Assembly (NCBI GenBank): GCA_964036315.1
Contig: OZ038485.1
Coordinates: 71,668,824 to 71,732,823 of the forward strand
Length of the DNA stretch: 64,000 nucleotides
Reading direction: 5' to 3'
DNA from: Acanthosepion esculentum
Taxonomy: Eukaryota; Mollusca; Cephalopoda; Sepiida; Sepiidae
This document shows positions 38,507 through 51,674 of the stretch, one piece after another (the first letter of the stretch is position 1; every line of letters begins with the position of its first letter). The position numbers and the translations under genes are program-made. Below the pieces are notes generated by a model. That model was not told where the DNA came from. It saw only the letters and a list, made by a program, of their open reading frames with translations, and did not search any database.

Positions 38507-39158
38507 TTTGTAAAACTTAAAATTTGCAATATAACATTGTGAAAACTGTTGAAACTTGTTGAAATCAATACTTTTCGATCGATAACATATTGATTTTCAA
38601 TAATTTTATTTGTTTTCTAAATATTTCAATAAGTAAATCAATTTTTCAAACAACCGTGTTTAACGTTGAAAAACAAGCCAAAACAGCTTGCTTTTACACC
38701 TAAAATTCAATATTTTTCAAGATATTGTAAAACTTAAAATCTGCAATATAACTGTCTAAAAACTGTTGAAACTTGTTGAAATCAATACTTTTCGATCGAT
38801 AACATATCGATTTTCAATAATTTTATTGGTTTCCTAAAGATTTCAATAAGTAAATCAATTTTTCAAACAACCGTGTTTAACGTTGAAAAACAAGCCAAAA
38901 CAGCTTGCTTTTACACCTAAAATTCAATATTTTTCAAAACTTTGTAAAACTTAATAATTTGCAATATAACTGTGTGAAAACTGTTGAAACTTGTTGAAAT
39001 CAATACTTTTCGATCGATAACATATCGATTTTCAATAATTTTATTGGTTTTCTAAAGATTTAAATAAGTAAATCAATTTTTCAAACAACTGTGTTTAACG
39101 TTGAAAAAGAAGCCAAAACAGCTTGCTTTTACACCTAAAATTCAATATTTTACAAAAC
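38507..39158 (+). repeat. Three-unit module M, copy 4
   Basis: This is a full module with CTTAATAATTT at about 38,951. It has private changes, including CAAGATATTGTAAAAC and AACTGTCTAAAAAC in its second unit. The 1,737 bp distance from copy 3 is eight units plus one base (the 218 bp unit). Confidence 0.87.
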
Positions 39159-42100
39159 TTTGTAAAACTTAAAATTTGCAATATAACTGTGTAAAAACTG
39201 TTGAAACTTGTTGAAATCAATACTTTTCGATCGATAACATATCGATTTTCAATAATTTTATTGGTTTTCTAAAGATTTCAATAAGTAAATCAATTTTTCA
39301 AACAACCGTGTTTAACGTTGAAAAACAAGCCAAAACAGCTTGCTTTTACACCTAAAATTCAATATTTTTCAAAACTTTGTAAAACTTAAAATTTGCAATA
39401 TAACTGTGTAAAAACTGTTGAAACTTGTTGAAATCAATACTTTTGGATCGATAACATATCGATTTTCAATAAGTTTATTGGTTTTCTAAATATTTCAATA
39501 AGTAAATCAATTTTTCAAACAACCGTGTTTAACGTTGAAAAACAAGCCAAAACAGCTTGCTTTTACACCTAAAATTCAATATTTTTCAAAACTTTGTAAA
39601 ACTTAAAATTTGCAATATAACTTTGTGAAAACTGTTGAAACTTGTTGAAATCAATACTTTTCGATCGATAACATATCGATTTTCAATAATTTTATTGGTT
39701 TTCTAAAGATTTCAATAAGTAAATCAATTTTTCAAACAACTGTGTTTAACGTTGAAAAAGAAGCCAAAACATCTTGCTTTTACACCTAAAATTCAATATT
39801 TTACAAAACTTTGTAAAACTTAAAATTTGCAATATAACTGTGTAAAAACTGTTGAAACTTGTTGAAATCAATACTTTTCGATCGATAACATATCGATTTT
39901 CAATAATTTTATTGGTTTTCTAAAGATTTCAATAAGTAAATCAATTTTTCAAACAACCGTGTTTAACGTTGAAAAACAAGCCAAAACGGCTTGCTTTTAC
40001 ACCTAAAATTCAATATTTTTCAAAACTTTGTAAAACTTAAAATTTGCAATATAACTTTGTGAAAACTGTTGAAACTTGTTGAAATCAATACTTTTCGATC
40101 GATAACATATCGATTTTCAATAATTTTATTGGTTTTCTAAAGATTTCAATAAGTAAATCAATTTTTCAAACAACCGTGTTTAACGTTGAAAAAGAAGCCA
40201 AAACAGCTTCCTTTTACACCTAAAATTCAATATTTTTCAAAACTTTGTAAAACTTAAAATTTGCAATATAACTTTGTGAAAACTGTTGAAACATGCTGAA
40301 ATCAATACTTTTCGATCGATAACATATCGATTTTCAATAATTTTATTGGTTTTCTAAAGATTTCAATAAGTAAATCAATTTTTCAAACAACCGTGTTTAA
40401 CGTTGAAAAACAAGCCAAAACAGCTTGCTTTTACACCTAAAATTCAATATTTTTCAAAACTTTGTAAAACTTAAAATTTGCAATAAAACTGTGTGAAAAC
40501 TGTTGAAACTTGTTGAAATCAATACTTTTCGATCGATAACATATCGATTTTCAATAATTTTATTGGTTTTCTAAAGATTTCAATAAGTAAATCAATTTTT
40601 CAAACAACTGTGTTTAACGTTGAAAAAGAAGCCAAAACATCTTGCTTTTACACCTAAAATTCAATATTTTACAAAACTTTGTAAAACTTAAAATTTGCAA
40701 TATAACTGTGTAAAAACTGTTGAAACTTGTTGAAATCAATACTTTTCGATCGATAACATATCGATTTTCAATAATTTTATTGGTTTTCTAAAGATTTCAA
40801 TAAGTAAATCAATTTTTCAAACAACCGTGTTTAACGTTGAAAAACAAGCCAAAACGGCTTGGTTTTACACCTAAAATTCAATATTTTTCAAAACTTTGTA
40901 AAACTTAAAATTTGCAATATAACTTTGTGAAAACTGTTGAAACTTGTTGAAATCAATACTTTTCGATCGATAACATATCGATTTTCAATAATTTTATTGG
41001 TTTTCTAAAGATTTCAATAAGTAAATCAATTTTTCAAACAACCGTGTTTAACGTTGAAAAAGAAGCCAAAACAGCTTGCTTTTACACCTAAAATTCAATA
41101 TTTTTCAAAACTTTGTAAAACTTAAAACTTGCAATATAACTTTGTGAAAACTGTTGAAACATGCTGAAATCAATACTTTTCGATCGATAACATATCGATT
41201 TTCAATAATTTTATTGGTTTTCTAAAGATTTCAATAAGTAAGTCAATTTTTCATACAGTTTAACGTTGAAAAACAAGCCAAAAAAGCTTGCTTTTACACC
41301 TAAAATTCAATATTTTTCAAAACTTTGTAAAACTTAAAATTTGCAATATAACTTTGTGAAAACTGTTGAAACTTGTTGAAATCAATACTTTTCGATCGAT
41401 ATCATATCGATTTTCAATAATTTTATTGGTTTTCTAAAGATTTCAATAAGTAAATCAATTTTTCAAACAACCGTGTTTAACGTTGAAAAAGAAGCCAAAA
41501 CAGCTTGCTTTTACACCTAAAATTCAATATTTTTCAAAACTTTGTAAAACTTAAAATTTGCAATATAACTTTGTGAAAACTGTTGAAACATGCTGAAATC
41601 AATACTTTTCGATCGATAACATATCGATTTTCAATAATTTTATTGGTTTTCTAAAGATTTCAATAAGTAAATCAATTTTTCAAACAACCGTGTTTAACGT
41701 TGAAAAACAAGCCAAAACAGCTTGCTTTTACACCTAAAATTCAATATTTTTCAAAACTTTGTAAAACTTAAAATTTGCAATATAACTTTGTGAAAACTGT
41801 TGAAACATGCTGAAATCAATACTTTTCGATCGATAACATATCGATTTTCAATAATTTTATTGGTTTTCTAAAGATTTCAATAAGTAAGTCAATTTTTCAT
41901 ACAGTTTAACGTTGAAAAACAAACCAAAACAGCTTGCTTTTACACCTAAAATTCAATATTTTTCAAAACTTTGTAAAACTTAAAATTTGCAATATAACTT
42001 TGTGAAAACTGTTGAAACTTGTTGAAATCAATACTTTTCGATCGATAACATATCGATTTTCAATAATTTTATTGGTTTTCTAAAGATTTCAATAAGTAAA

Positions 42101-43049
42101 TCAATTTTTCAAACAACCGTGTTTAACGTTGAAAAAGAAGCCAAAACAGCTTCCTTTTACACCTAAAATTCAATATTTTTCAAAACTTTGTAAAACTTAA
42201 AATTTGCAATATAACTTTGTGAAAACTGTTGAAACATGCTGAAATCAATACTTTTCGATCGATAACATATCGATTTTCAATAATTTTATTGGTTTTCTAA
42301 AGATTTCAATAAGTAAATCAATTTTTCAAACAACCGTGTTTAACGTTGAAAAACAAGCCAAAACAGCTTGCTTTTACACCTAAAATTCAATATTTTTCAA
42401 AACATTGTAAAACTTAAAATTTGCAATATAACTGTGTGAAAACTGTTGAAACTTGTTGAAATCAATACTTTTCGATCGATAACATATCGATTTTCAATAA
42501 TTTTATTGGTTTTCTAAAGATTTCACTAAGTAAATTAATTTTTCAAACAACCGTGTTTAACGTTGAAAAACAAGCCAAAACAGTTTGCTTTTACACCTAA
42601 AATTCAATATTTTTCAAAACTTTGTAAAACTTAAAATTTGCAATATAACTTTGTGAAAACTGTTGAAACATGCTGAAATCAATACTTTTCGATTGATAAC
42701 ATATCGATTTTCAGTAATTTTATTGGTTTTCTAAAGATTTCAATAAGTAAATCAATTTTTCAAACAACCGTGTTTAACGTTGAAAAACAAGCCAAAACAG
42801 CTTGCTTTTACACCTAAAATTCAATATTTTTCAAAACTTTGTAAAACTTAAAATTTGCAATATAACTTTGTGAAAACTGTTGAAACATGCTGAAATCAAT
42901 ACTTTTCGATCGATAACATATCGATTTTCAATAATTTTATTGGTTTTCTAAAGATTTCAATAAGTAAGTCAATTTTTCATACAGTTTAACGTTGAAAAAC
43001 AAACCAAAACAGCTTGCTTTTACACCTAAAATTCAATATTTTTCAAAAC

Positions 43050-43483
43050 TTTGTAAAACTTAAAATTTGCAATATAACTTTGTGAAAACTGTTGAAACTT
43101 GTTGAAATCAATACTTTTTGATCGATAACATATCGATTTTCAATATTTTTATTGGTTTTCTAAAGATTTCAATAAGTCAATCAATTTTTCAAACAACCGT
43201 GTTTAACGTTGAAAAAGAAGCCAAAACAGCTTGCTTTTACACCTAAAATTCAATATTTTTCAAAACTTTGTAAAACTTAAAATTTGCAATATAACTTTGT
43301 GAAAACTGTTGAAACTTGTTGAAATCAATACTTTTCGATCGATAACATATCGATTTTCAATAATTTTATTGGTTTTCTAAAGATTTCAATAAGTAAATCA
43401 ATTTTTCAAACAACTGTGTTTAACGTTGAAAAAGAAGCCAAAAAAGCTTGCTTTTACACCTAAAATTCAATATTTTTCAAAAC
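43050..43483 (+). repeat. Two-unit module with AATAAGTCAATC, copy 1
   Basis: The first unit reads CAATATTTTTATTGG and AATAAGTCAATCAATT; the second reads CAACTGTGTTT with AAAAAGAAGCC. The pair recurs at 45,846-46,279 and 46,709-47,142. This copy has a private TTTTTGATCG change in the first unit and AAAAAAGCTTGC in the second. Confidence 0.87.
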
Positions 43484-45845
43484 TTTGTAAAACTTAAAAT
43501 TTGCAATATAACTTTGTGAAAACTGTTGAAACATGCTGAAATCAATACTTTTCGATTGATAACATATCGATTTTCAGTAATTTTATTGGTTTTCTAAAGA
43601 TTTCAATAAGTAAATCAATTTTTCAAACAACCGTGTTTAACGTTGAAAAACAAGGCAAAACAGTTTGCTTTTACACATAAAATTCAATATTTTTCAAAAC
43701 TTTGTAAAACTTAAAATTTGCAATATAACTTTGTGAAAACTGTTGAAACATGTTGAAATCAATACTTTTCGATCGATAACATGTCGATTTTCAATAATTT
43801 TATTGGTTTTCTAAAGATTTCAATAAGTAAGTCAATTTTTCATACAGTTTAACGTTGAAAAACAAGCCAAAAAAGCTTGCTTTTACACCTAAAATTCAAT
43901 ATTTTTCAAAACTTTGTAAAACTTAAAATTTGCAATATAACTTTGTGAAAACTGTTGAAACATGCTGAAATCAATACTTTTCGATCGATAACATATCGAT
44001 TTTCAATAATTTTATTGGTTTTCTAAAGATTTCAATAAGTAAGTCAATTTTTCATACAGTTTAACGTTGAAAAACAAACCAAAACAGCTTGCTTTTACAC
44101 CTAAAATTCAATATTTTTCAAAACTTTGTAAAACTTAAAATTTGCAATATAACTGTGTAAAAACTGTTGAAACTTGTTGAAATCAATACTTTTCGATCGA
44201 TAACATATCGATTTTCAATAATTTTATTGGTTTTCTAAAGATTTCAATAAGTAAATCAATTTTTCAAACAACCGTGTTTAACGTTGAAAAAGAAGCCAAA
44301 ACAGCTTGCTTTTACACCTAAAATTCAATATTTTTCAAAACATTGTAAAACTTAAAACTTGCAATATAACTTTGTGAAAACTGTTGAAACATGCTGAAAT
44401 CAATACTTTTCGATCGATAACATATCGATTTTCAATAATTTTATTGGTTTTCTAAAGATTTCAATAAGTAAGTCAATTTTTCATACAGTTTAACGTTGAA
44501 AAACAAGCCAAAAAAGCTTGCTTTTACACCTAAAATTCAATATTTTTCAAAACTTTGTAAAACTTAAAATTTGCAATATAACTTTGTGAAAACTGTTGAA
44601 ACTTGTTGAAATCAATACTTTTCGATCGATAACATATCGATTTTCAATAATTTTATTGGTTTTCTAAAGATTTCAATAAGTAAATCAATTTTTCAAACAA
44701 CCGTGTTTAACGTTGAAAAAGAAGCCAAAACAGCTTGCTTTTACACCTAAAATTCAATATTTTTCAAAACTTTGTAAAACTTAAAATTTGCAATATAACT
44801 TTGTGAAAACTGTTGAAACATGCTGAAATCAATACTTTTCGATCGATAACATATCGATTTTCAATAATTTTATTGGTTTTCTAAAGATTTCAATAAGTAA
44901 GTCAATTTTTCATACAGTTTAACGTTGAAAAACAAACCAAAACAGCTTGCTTTTACACCTAAAATTCAATATTTTTCAAAACTTTGTAAAACTTAAAATT
45001 TGCAATATAACTTTGTGAAAACTGTTGAAACTTGTTGAAATCAATACTTTTCGATCGATAACATATCGATTTTCAATAATTTTATTGGTTTTCTAAAGAT
45101 TTCAATAAGTAAATCAATTTTTCAAACAACTGTGTTTAACGTTGAAAAAGAAGCCAAAACAGCTTCCTTTTACACCTAAAATTCAATATTTTTCAAAACT
45201 TTGTAAAACTTAAAATTTGCAATATAACTTTGTGAAAACTGTTGAAACATGCTGAAATCAATACTTTTCGATCGATAACATATCGATTTTCAATAATTTT
45301 ATTGGTTTTCTAAAGATTTCAATAAGTAAATCAATTTTTCAAACAACCGTGTTTAACGTTGAAAAACAAGCCAAAACAGCTTGCTTTTACACCTAAAATT
45401 CAATATTTTTCAAAACTTTGTAAAACTTAAAATTTGCAATATAACTTTGTGAAAACTGTTGAAACATGCTGAAATCAATACTTTTCGATTGATAACATAT
45501 CGATTTTCAGTAATTTTATTGGTTTTCTAAAGATTTCAATAAGTAAATCAATTTTTCAAACAACCGTGTTTAACGTTGAAAAACAAGCCAAAACAGCTTG
45601 CTTTTACACCTAAAATTCAATATTTTTCAAAACTTTGTAAAACTTAAAATTTGCAATATAACTTTGTGAAAACTGTTGAAACATGCTGAAATCAATACTT
45701 TTCGATCGATAACATATCGATTTTCAATAATTTTATTGGTTTTCTAAAGATTTCAATAAGTAAGTCAATTTTTCATACAGTTTAACGTTGAAAAACAAAC
45801 CAAAACAGCTTGCTTTTACACCTAAAATTCAATATTTTTCAAAAC

Positions 45846-46708
45846 TTTGTAAAACTTAAAATTTGCAATATAACTTTGTGAAAACTGTTGAAACTTGTTG
45901 AAATCAATACTTTTCGATCGATAACATATCGATTTTCAATATTTTTATTGGTTTTCTAAAGATTTCAATAAGTCAATCAATTTTTCAAACAACCGTGTTT
46001 AACGTTGAAAAAGAAGCCAAAACAGCTTGCTTTTACACCTAAAATTCAATATTTTTCAAAACTTTGTAAAACTTAAAATTTGCAATATAACTTTGTGAAA
46101 ACTGTTGAAACTTGTTGAAATCAATACTTTTCGATCGATAACATATCGATTTTCAATAATTTTATTGGTTTTCTAAAGATTTCAATAAGTAAATCAATTT
46201 TTCAAACAACTGTGTTTAACGTTGAAAAAGAAGCCAAAACAGCTTGCTTTTACACCTAAAATTCAATATTTTTCAAAACTTTGTAAAACTTAAAATTTGC
46301 AATATAACTGTGTAAAAACTGTTGAAACTTGTTGAAATCAATACTTTTCGATCGATAACATATCGATTTTCAATAATTTTATTGGTTTTCTAAAGATTTC
46401 AATAAGTAAATCAATTTTTCAAACAACCGTGTTTAACGTTGAAAAACAAGCCAAAACAGCTTGCTTTTACACCTAAAATTCAATATTTTTCAAAACTTTG
46501 TAAAACTTAAAACTTGCAATATAACTTTGTGAAAACTGTTGAAACATGCTGAAATCAATACTTTTCGATCGATAACATATCGATTTTCAATAATTTTATT
46601 GGTTTTCTAAAGATTTCAATAAGTAAGTCAATTTTTCATACAGTTTAACGTTGAAAAACAAACCAAAACAGCTTGCTTTTACACCTAAAATTCAATATTT
46701 TTCAAAAC
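45846..46708 (+). repeat. 863 bp, four-unit higher-order repeat
   Basis: The period runs from one CAATATTTTTATTGG unit to the next (45,846 to 46,709): three 217 bp units and one short unit (863 bp). The units in order are AATAAGTCAATC, CAACTGTG/GAAGCC, AACTGTGTA, and a short AAAACTTGC/ACATGCTG unit. The next period begins at 46,709 but diverges after two units, at 47,143, which reads AAAATATGC. Confidence 0.85.
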
Positions 46709-49700
46709 TTTGTAAAACTTAAAATTTGCAATATAACTTTGTGAAAACTGTTGAAACTTGTTGAAATCAATACTTTTCGATCGATAACATATCGATTTTC
46801 AATATTTTTATTGGTTTTCTAAAGATTTCAATAAGTCAATCAATTTTTCAAACAACCGTGTTTAACGTTGAAAAAGAAGCCAAAACAGCTTGCTTTTACA
46901 CCTAAAATTCAATATTTTTCAAAACTTTGTAAAACTTAAAATTTGCAATATAACTTTGTGAAAACTGTTGAAACTTGTTGAAATCAATACTTTTCGATCG
47001 ATAACATATCGATTTTCAATAATTTTATTGGTTTTCTAAAGATTTCAATAAGTAAATCAATTTTTCAAACAACTGTGTTTAACGTTGAAAAAGAAGCCAA
47101 AACAGCTTGCTTTTACACCTAAAATTCAATATTTTACAAAACTTTGTAAAACTTAAAATATGCAATATAACTTTGTGAAAACTGTTGAAACATGCTGAAA
47201 TCAATACTTTTCGATCGATAACATATCGATTTTCAATAATTTTATTGGTTTTCTAAAGATTTCAATAAGTAAATCAATTTTTCAAACAACCGTGTTTAAC
47301 GTTGAAAAACAAGCCAAAACAGCTTGCTTTTACACCTAAAATTCAATATTTTTCAAAACTTTGTAAAACTTAAAATTTGCAATATAACTGTGTGAAAACT
47401 GTTGAAACTTGTTGAAATCAATACTTTTCGATCGATAACATATCGATTTTCAATAATTTTATTGGTTTTCTAAAGATTTCACTAAGTAAATTAATTTTTC
47501 AAACAACCGTGTTTAACGTTGAAAAACAAGCCAAAACAGCTTGCTTTTACACCTAAAATTCAATATTTTTCAAAACTTTGTAAAACTTAAAATTTGCAAT
47601 ATAACTTTGTGAAAACTGTTGAAACGTGCTGAAATCAATACTTTTCGATCGATAACATATCGATTTTCAGTAATTTTATTGGTTTTCTAAAGATTTCAAT
47701 AAGTAAGTCAATTTTTCATACAGTTTAACGTTGAAAAACAAGCCAAAAAAGCTTGCTTTTACACCTAAAATTCAATATTTTTCAAAACTTTGTAAAACTT
47801 AAAATTTGCAATATAACTTTGTGAAAACTGTTGAAACATGCTGAAATCAATACTTTTCGATCGATAACATATCGATTTTCAATAATTTTATTGGTTTTAT
47901 AAAGATATCAATAAGTAAATTAATTTTTCAAACAACCGTGTTTAACGTTGAAAAACAAGCCAAAACAGCTTGCTTTTACACCTAAAATTCAATATTTTTC
48001 AAAACTTTGTAAAACTTAAAATTTGCAATATAACTTTGTGAAAACTGTTGAAACATGCTGAAATCAATACTTTTCGATCGATAACATATCGATTTTCAAT
48101 AATTTTATTGGTTTTCTAAAGATTTCAATAAGTAAATCAATTTTTCAAACAACCGTGTTTAACGTTGAAAAAGAAGCCAAAACAGCTTGCTTTTACACCT
48201 AAAATTCAATATTTTTCAAAACTTTGTAAAACTTAAAATTTGCAATATAACTTTGTGAAAACTGTTGAAACATGCTGAAATCAATACTTTTCGATTGATA
48301 ACATATCGATTTTCAGTAATTTTATTGGTTTTCTAAAGATTTCAATAAGTAAATCAATTTTTCAAACAACCGTGTTTAACGTTGAAAAACAAGCCAAAAC
48401 AGCTTGCTTTTACACCTAAAATTCAATATTTTTCAAAACTTTGTAAAACTTAAAATTTGCAATATAACTTTGTGAAAACTGTTGAAACATGCTGAAATCA
48501 ATACTTTTCGATCGATAACATATCGATTTTCAATAATTTTATTGGTTTTCTAAAGATTTCAATAAGTAAATCAATTTTTCAAACAACCGTGTTTAACGTT
48601 GAAAAAGAAGCCAAAACAGCTTCCTTTTACACCTAAAATTCAATATTTTTCAAAACTTTGTAAAACTTAAAATTTGCAATATAACTTTGTGAAAACTGTT
48701 GAAACATGCTGAAATCAATACTTTTCGATCGATAACATATCGATTTTCAATAATTTTATTGGTTTTCCAAAGATTTCAATAAGTAAATCAATTTTTCAAA
48801 CAACCGTGTTTAACGTTGAAAAACAAGCCAAAACAGCTTGCTTTTACACCTAAAATTCAATATTTTTCAAAACTTTGTAAAACTTAAAATTTGCAATATA
48901 ACTGTGTGAAAACTGTTGAAACTTGTTGAAATCAATACTTTTCGATCGATAACATATCGATTTTCAATACTTTTATTGGTTTTCTAAAGATTTCACTAAG
49001 TAAATTAATTTTTCAAACAACCGTGTTTAACGTTGAAAAACAAGCCAAAACAGCTTGCTTTTACACCTAAAATTCAATATTTTTCAAAACTTTGTAAAAC
49101 TTAAAATTTGCAATATAACTTTGTGAAAACTGTTGAAACATGCTGAAATCAATACTTTTCGATTGATAACATATCGATTTTCAGTAATTTTATCGGTTTT
49201 CTAAAGATTTCAATAAGTAAATCAATTTTTCAAACAACCGTGTTTAACTTTGAAAAACAAGCCAAAACAGCTTGCTTTTACACCTAAAATTCAATATTTT
49301 TCAAAACATTGTAAAACTTAAAATTTGCAATATAACTTTGTGAAAACTGTTGAAACATGCTGAAATCAATACTTTTCGATCGATAACATATCGATTTTCA
49401 ATAATTTTATTGGTTTTCTAAAGATTTCAATAAGTAAGTCAATTTTTCATACAGTTTAACGTTGAAAAACAAGCCAAAAAAGCTTGCTTTTACAGCTAAA
49501 ATTCAATATTTTTCAAAACTTTGTAAAACTTAAAATTTGCAATATAACTTTGTGAAAAGTGTTGAAACATTCTGAAATCAATATTTTTCGATCGATAACA
49601 TATCGATTTTCAATAATTTTATTGGTTTTCTAAACATTTCAATAAGTAAGTCAATTTTTCATACAGTTTAACGTTGAAAAACAAACCAAAACAGCTTGCT

Positions 49701-50594
49701 TTTACACCTAAAATTCAATATTTTTCAAAACTTTGTAAAACTTAAAATTTGCAATATAACTTTGTGAAAACTGTTGAAACTTGTTGAAATCAATACATTT
49801 CGATCGATAACATATCGATTTTCAATAATTTTATTGGTTTTATAAAGATATCAATAAGTAAATTAATTTTTCAAACAACCGTGTTTAACGTTGAAAAACA
49901 AGCCAAAACAGCTTGCTTTTACACCTAAAATTCAATATTTTTCAAAACTTTGTAAAACTTAAAATTTGCAATATAACTTTGTGAAAACTGTTGAAACATG
50001 CTGAAATCAATACTGTTCGATCGATAACATATCGATTTTCAATAATTTTATTGGTTTTCTAAAGATTTCAATAAGTAAATCAATTTTTCAAACAACCGTG
50101 TTTAACGTTGAAAAAGAAGCCAAAACAGCTTGCTTTTACACCTAAAATTCAATATTTTTCAAAACTTTGTAAAACTTAAAATTTGCAATATAACTTTGTG
50201 AAAACTGTTGAAACATGCTAAAATCAATACTTTTCGATCGATAACATATCGATTTTCAATAATTTTATTGGTTTTCTAAAGATTTCAATAAGTAAGTCAA
50301 TTTTTCATACAGTTTAACGTTGAAAAACAAGCCAAAAAAGCTTGCTTTTACACCTAAAATTCAATATTTTTCAAAACTTTGTAAAACTTAAAATTTGCAA
50401 TATAACTTTGTGAAAACTGTTGAAACTTGTTGAAATCAATACTTTTCGATCGATAACATATCGATTTTCAATAATTTTATTGGTTTTCTAAAGATTTCAA
50501 TAAGTAAATCAATTTTTCAAACAACCGTGTTTAACGTTGAAAAAGAAGCCAAAACAGCTTGCTTTTACACCTAAAATTCAATATTTTTCAAAAC

Positions 50595-51674
50595 TTTGTA
50601 AAACTTAAAATTTGCAATATAACTTTGTGAAAACTGTTGAAACTTGTTGAAATCAATACTTTTCGATCGATAACATATCGATTTTCAATAATTTTCTTGG
50701 TTTTCTAAAGATTTCAATAAGTAAGTCAATTTTTCATACAGTTTAACGTTGAAAAACAAACCAAAACAGCTTGCTTTTACACCTAAAATTCAATATTTTT
50801 CAAAACTTTGTAAAACTTAAAATTTGCAATATAACTTTGTGAAAACTGTTGAAACTTGTTGAAATCAATACTTTTCGATCGATAACATATCGATTTTCAA
50901 TAATTTTATTGGTTTTCTAAAGATTTCAATAAGTAAATCAATTTTTCAAACAACCGTGTTTAACGTTTAAAAACAAGCCAAAACAGCTTGCTTTTACACC
51001 TAAAATTCAATATTTTTCAAAACTTTGTAAAACTTAAAATTTGCTATATAACTTTGTGAAAACTGTTGAAACATGCTGAAATCAATGCTTTTCGATCGAT
51101 AACATATCGATTTTCAATAATTTTATTGGTTTTCTAAAGATTTCAATAAGTAAATCAATTTTTCAAACAACCGTGTTTAACGTTGAAAAACAAGCCAAAA
51201 CACCTTGCTTTTACACCTAAAATTCAATATTTTACAAAACTTTGTAAAACTTAAAATTTGCAATATAACTGTGTGAAAACTGTTGAAACTTGTTGAAATC
51301 AATACTTTTCGATCGATAACATATCGATTTTCAATAATTTTATTGGTTTTCGAAATATTTCAATAAGTAAATCAATTTTTCAAACAACCGTGTTTAAGGT
51401 TGAAAAACAAGCCAAAACAGCTTGCTTTTACACCTAAAATTCAATATTTTTCAAAACTTTGTAAAACTTAAAATTTGCAATATAACTTTGTGAAAACTGT
51501 TGAAACTTGTTGAAATCAATACTTTTCGATCGATAACATATCGATTTTCAATAATTTTATTGGTTTTCTAAAGATTTCAATAAGTAAATCAATTTTTCAA
51601 ACAACCGTGTTTAACGTTGAAAAACAAGCCAAAACAGCTTGCTTTTACACCTAAAATTCAATATTTTTCAAAAC
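50595..51674 (+). repeat. 1,080 bp five-unit higher-order repeat, copy 1
   Basis: The unit order is: short unit with TTTTCTTGG; unit with ACGTTTAAAAAC; unit with TTGCTATATAAC, ACATGCTG, CAATGC and ACACCTTGC; unit with AACTGTGTG, TTTTCGAAATATTTC and TTTAAGGTTG; near-consensus unit. The length is 212 + 4 x 217 = 1,080. It is followed directly by a second copy with the same five units in the same order. Confidence 0.93.

Larger units (their letters stand above)
35695..40894 (+). repeat. Zone 4: AACTGTGT type again, no short unit
   Basis: The zone 2 lineage returns for about 24 units with no short unit. It carries three more copies (one partial) of the three-unit module first seen at 25,510, plus copies of the GCAATAAAAC/ACATCTTGC module. 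A divergent stretch near 36,015, reading CAATTAATATATC in place of CAATAAGTAAATC, is one of the few clustered changes in the window. The right boundary is approximate. Confidence 0.8.
40895..50594 (+). repeat. Zone 5: short-unit-rich mosaic
   Basis: Thirteen short units occur here at irregular spacing, mixed with ACATGCTG units, CGATTG/CAGTAAT units, units with CACTAAGTAAATTAATTT (near 42,525, 47,480 and 49,005) and units with TTATAAAGATATC (near 47,897 and 49,850). Recurrence of these markers in different orders suggests repeated unequal exchange or conversion, not one clean tandem duplication. Confidence 0.82.
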
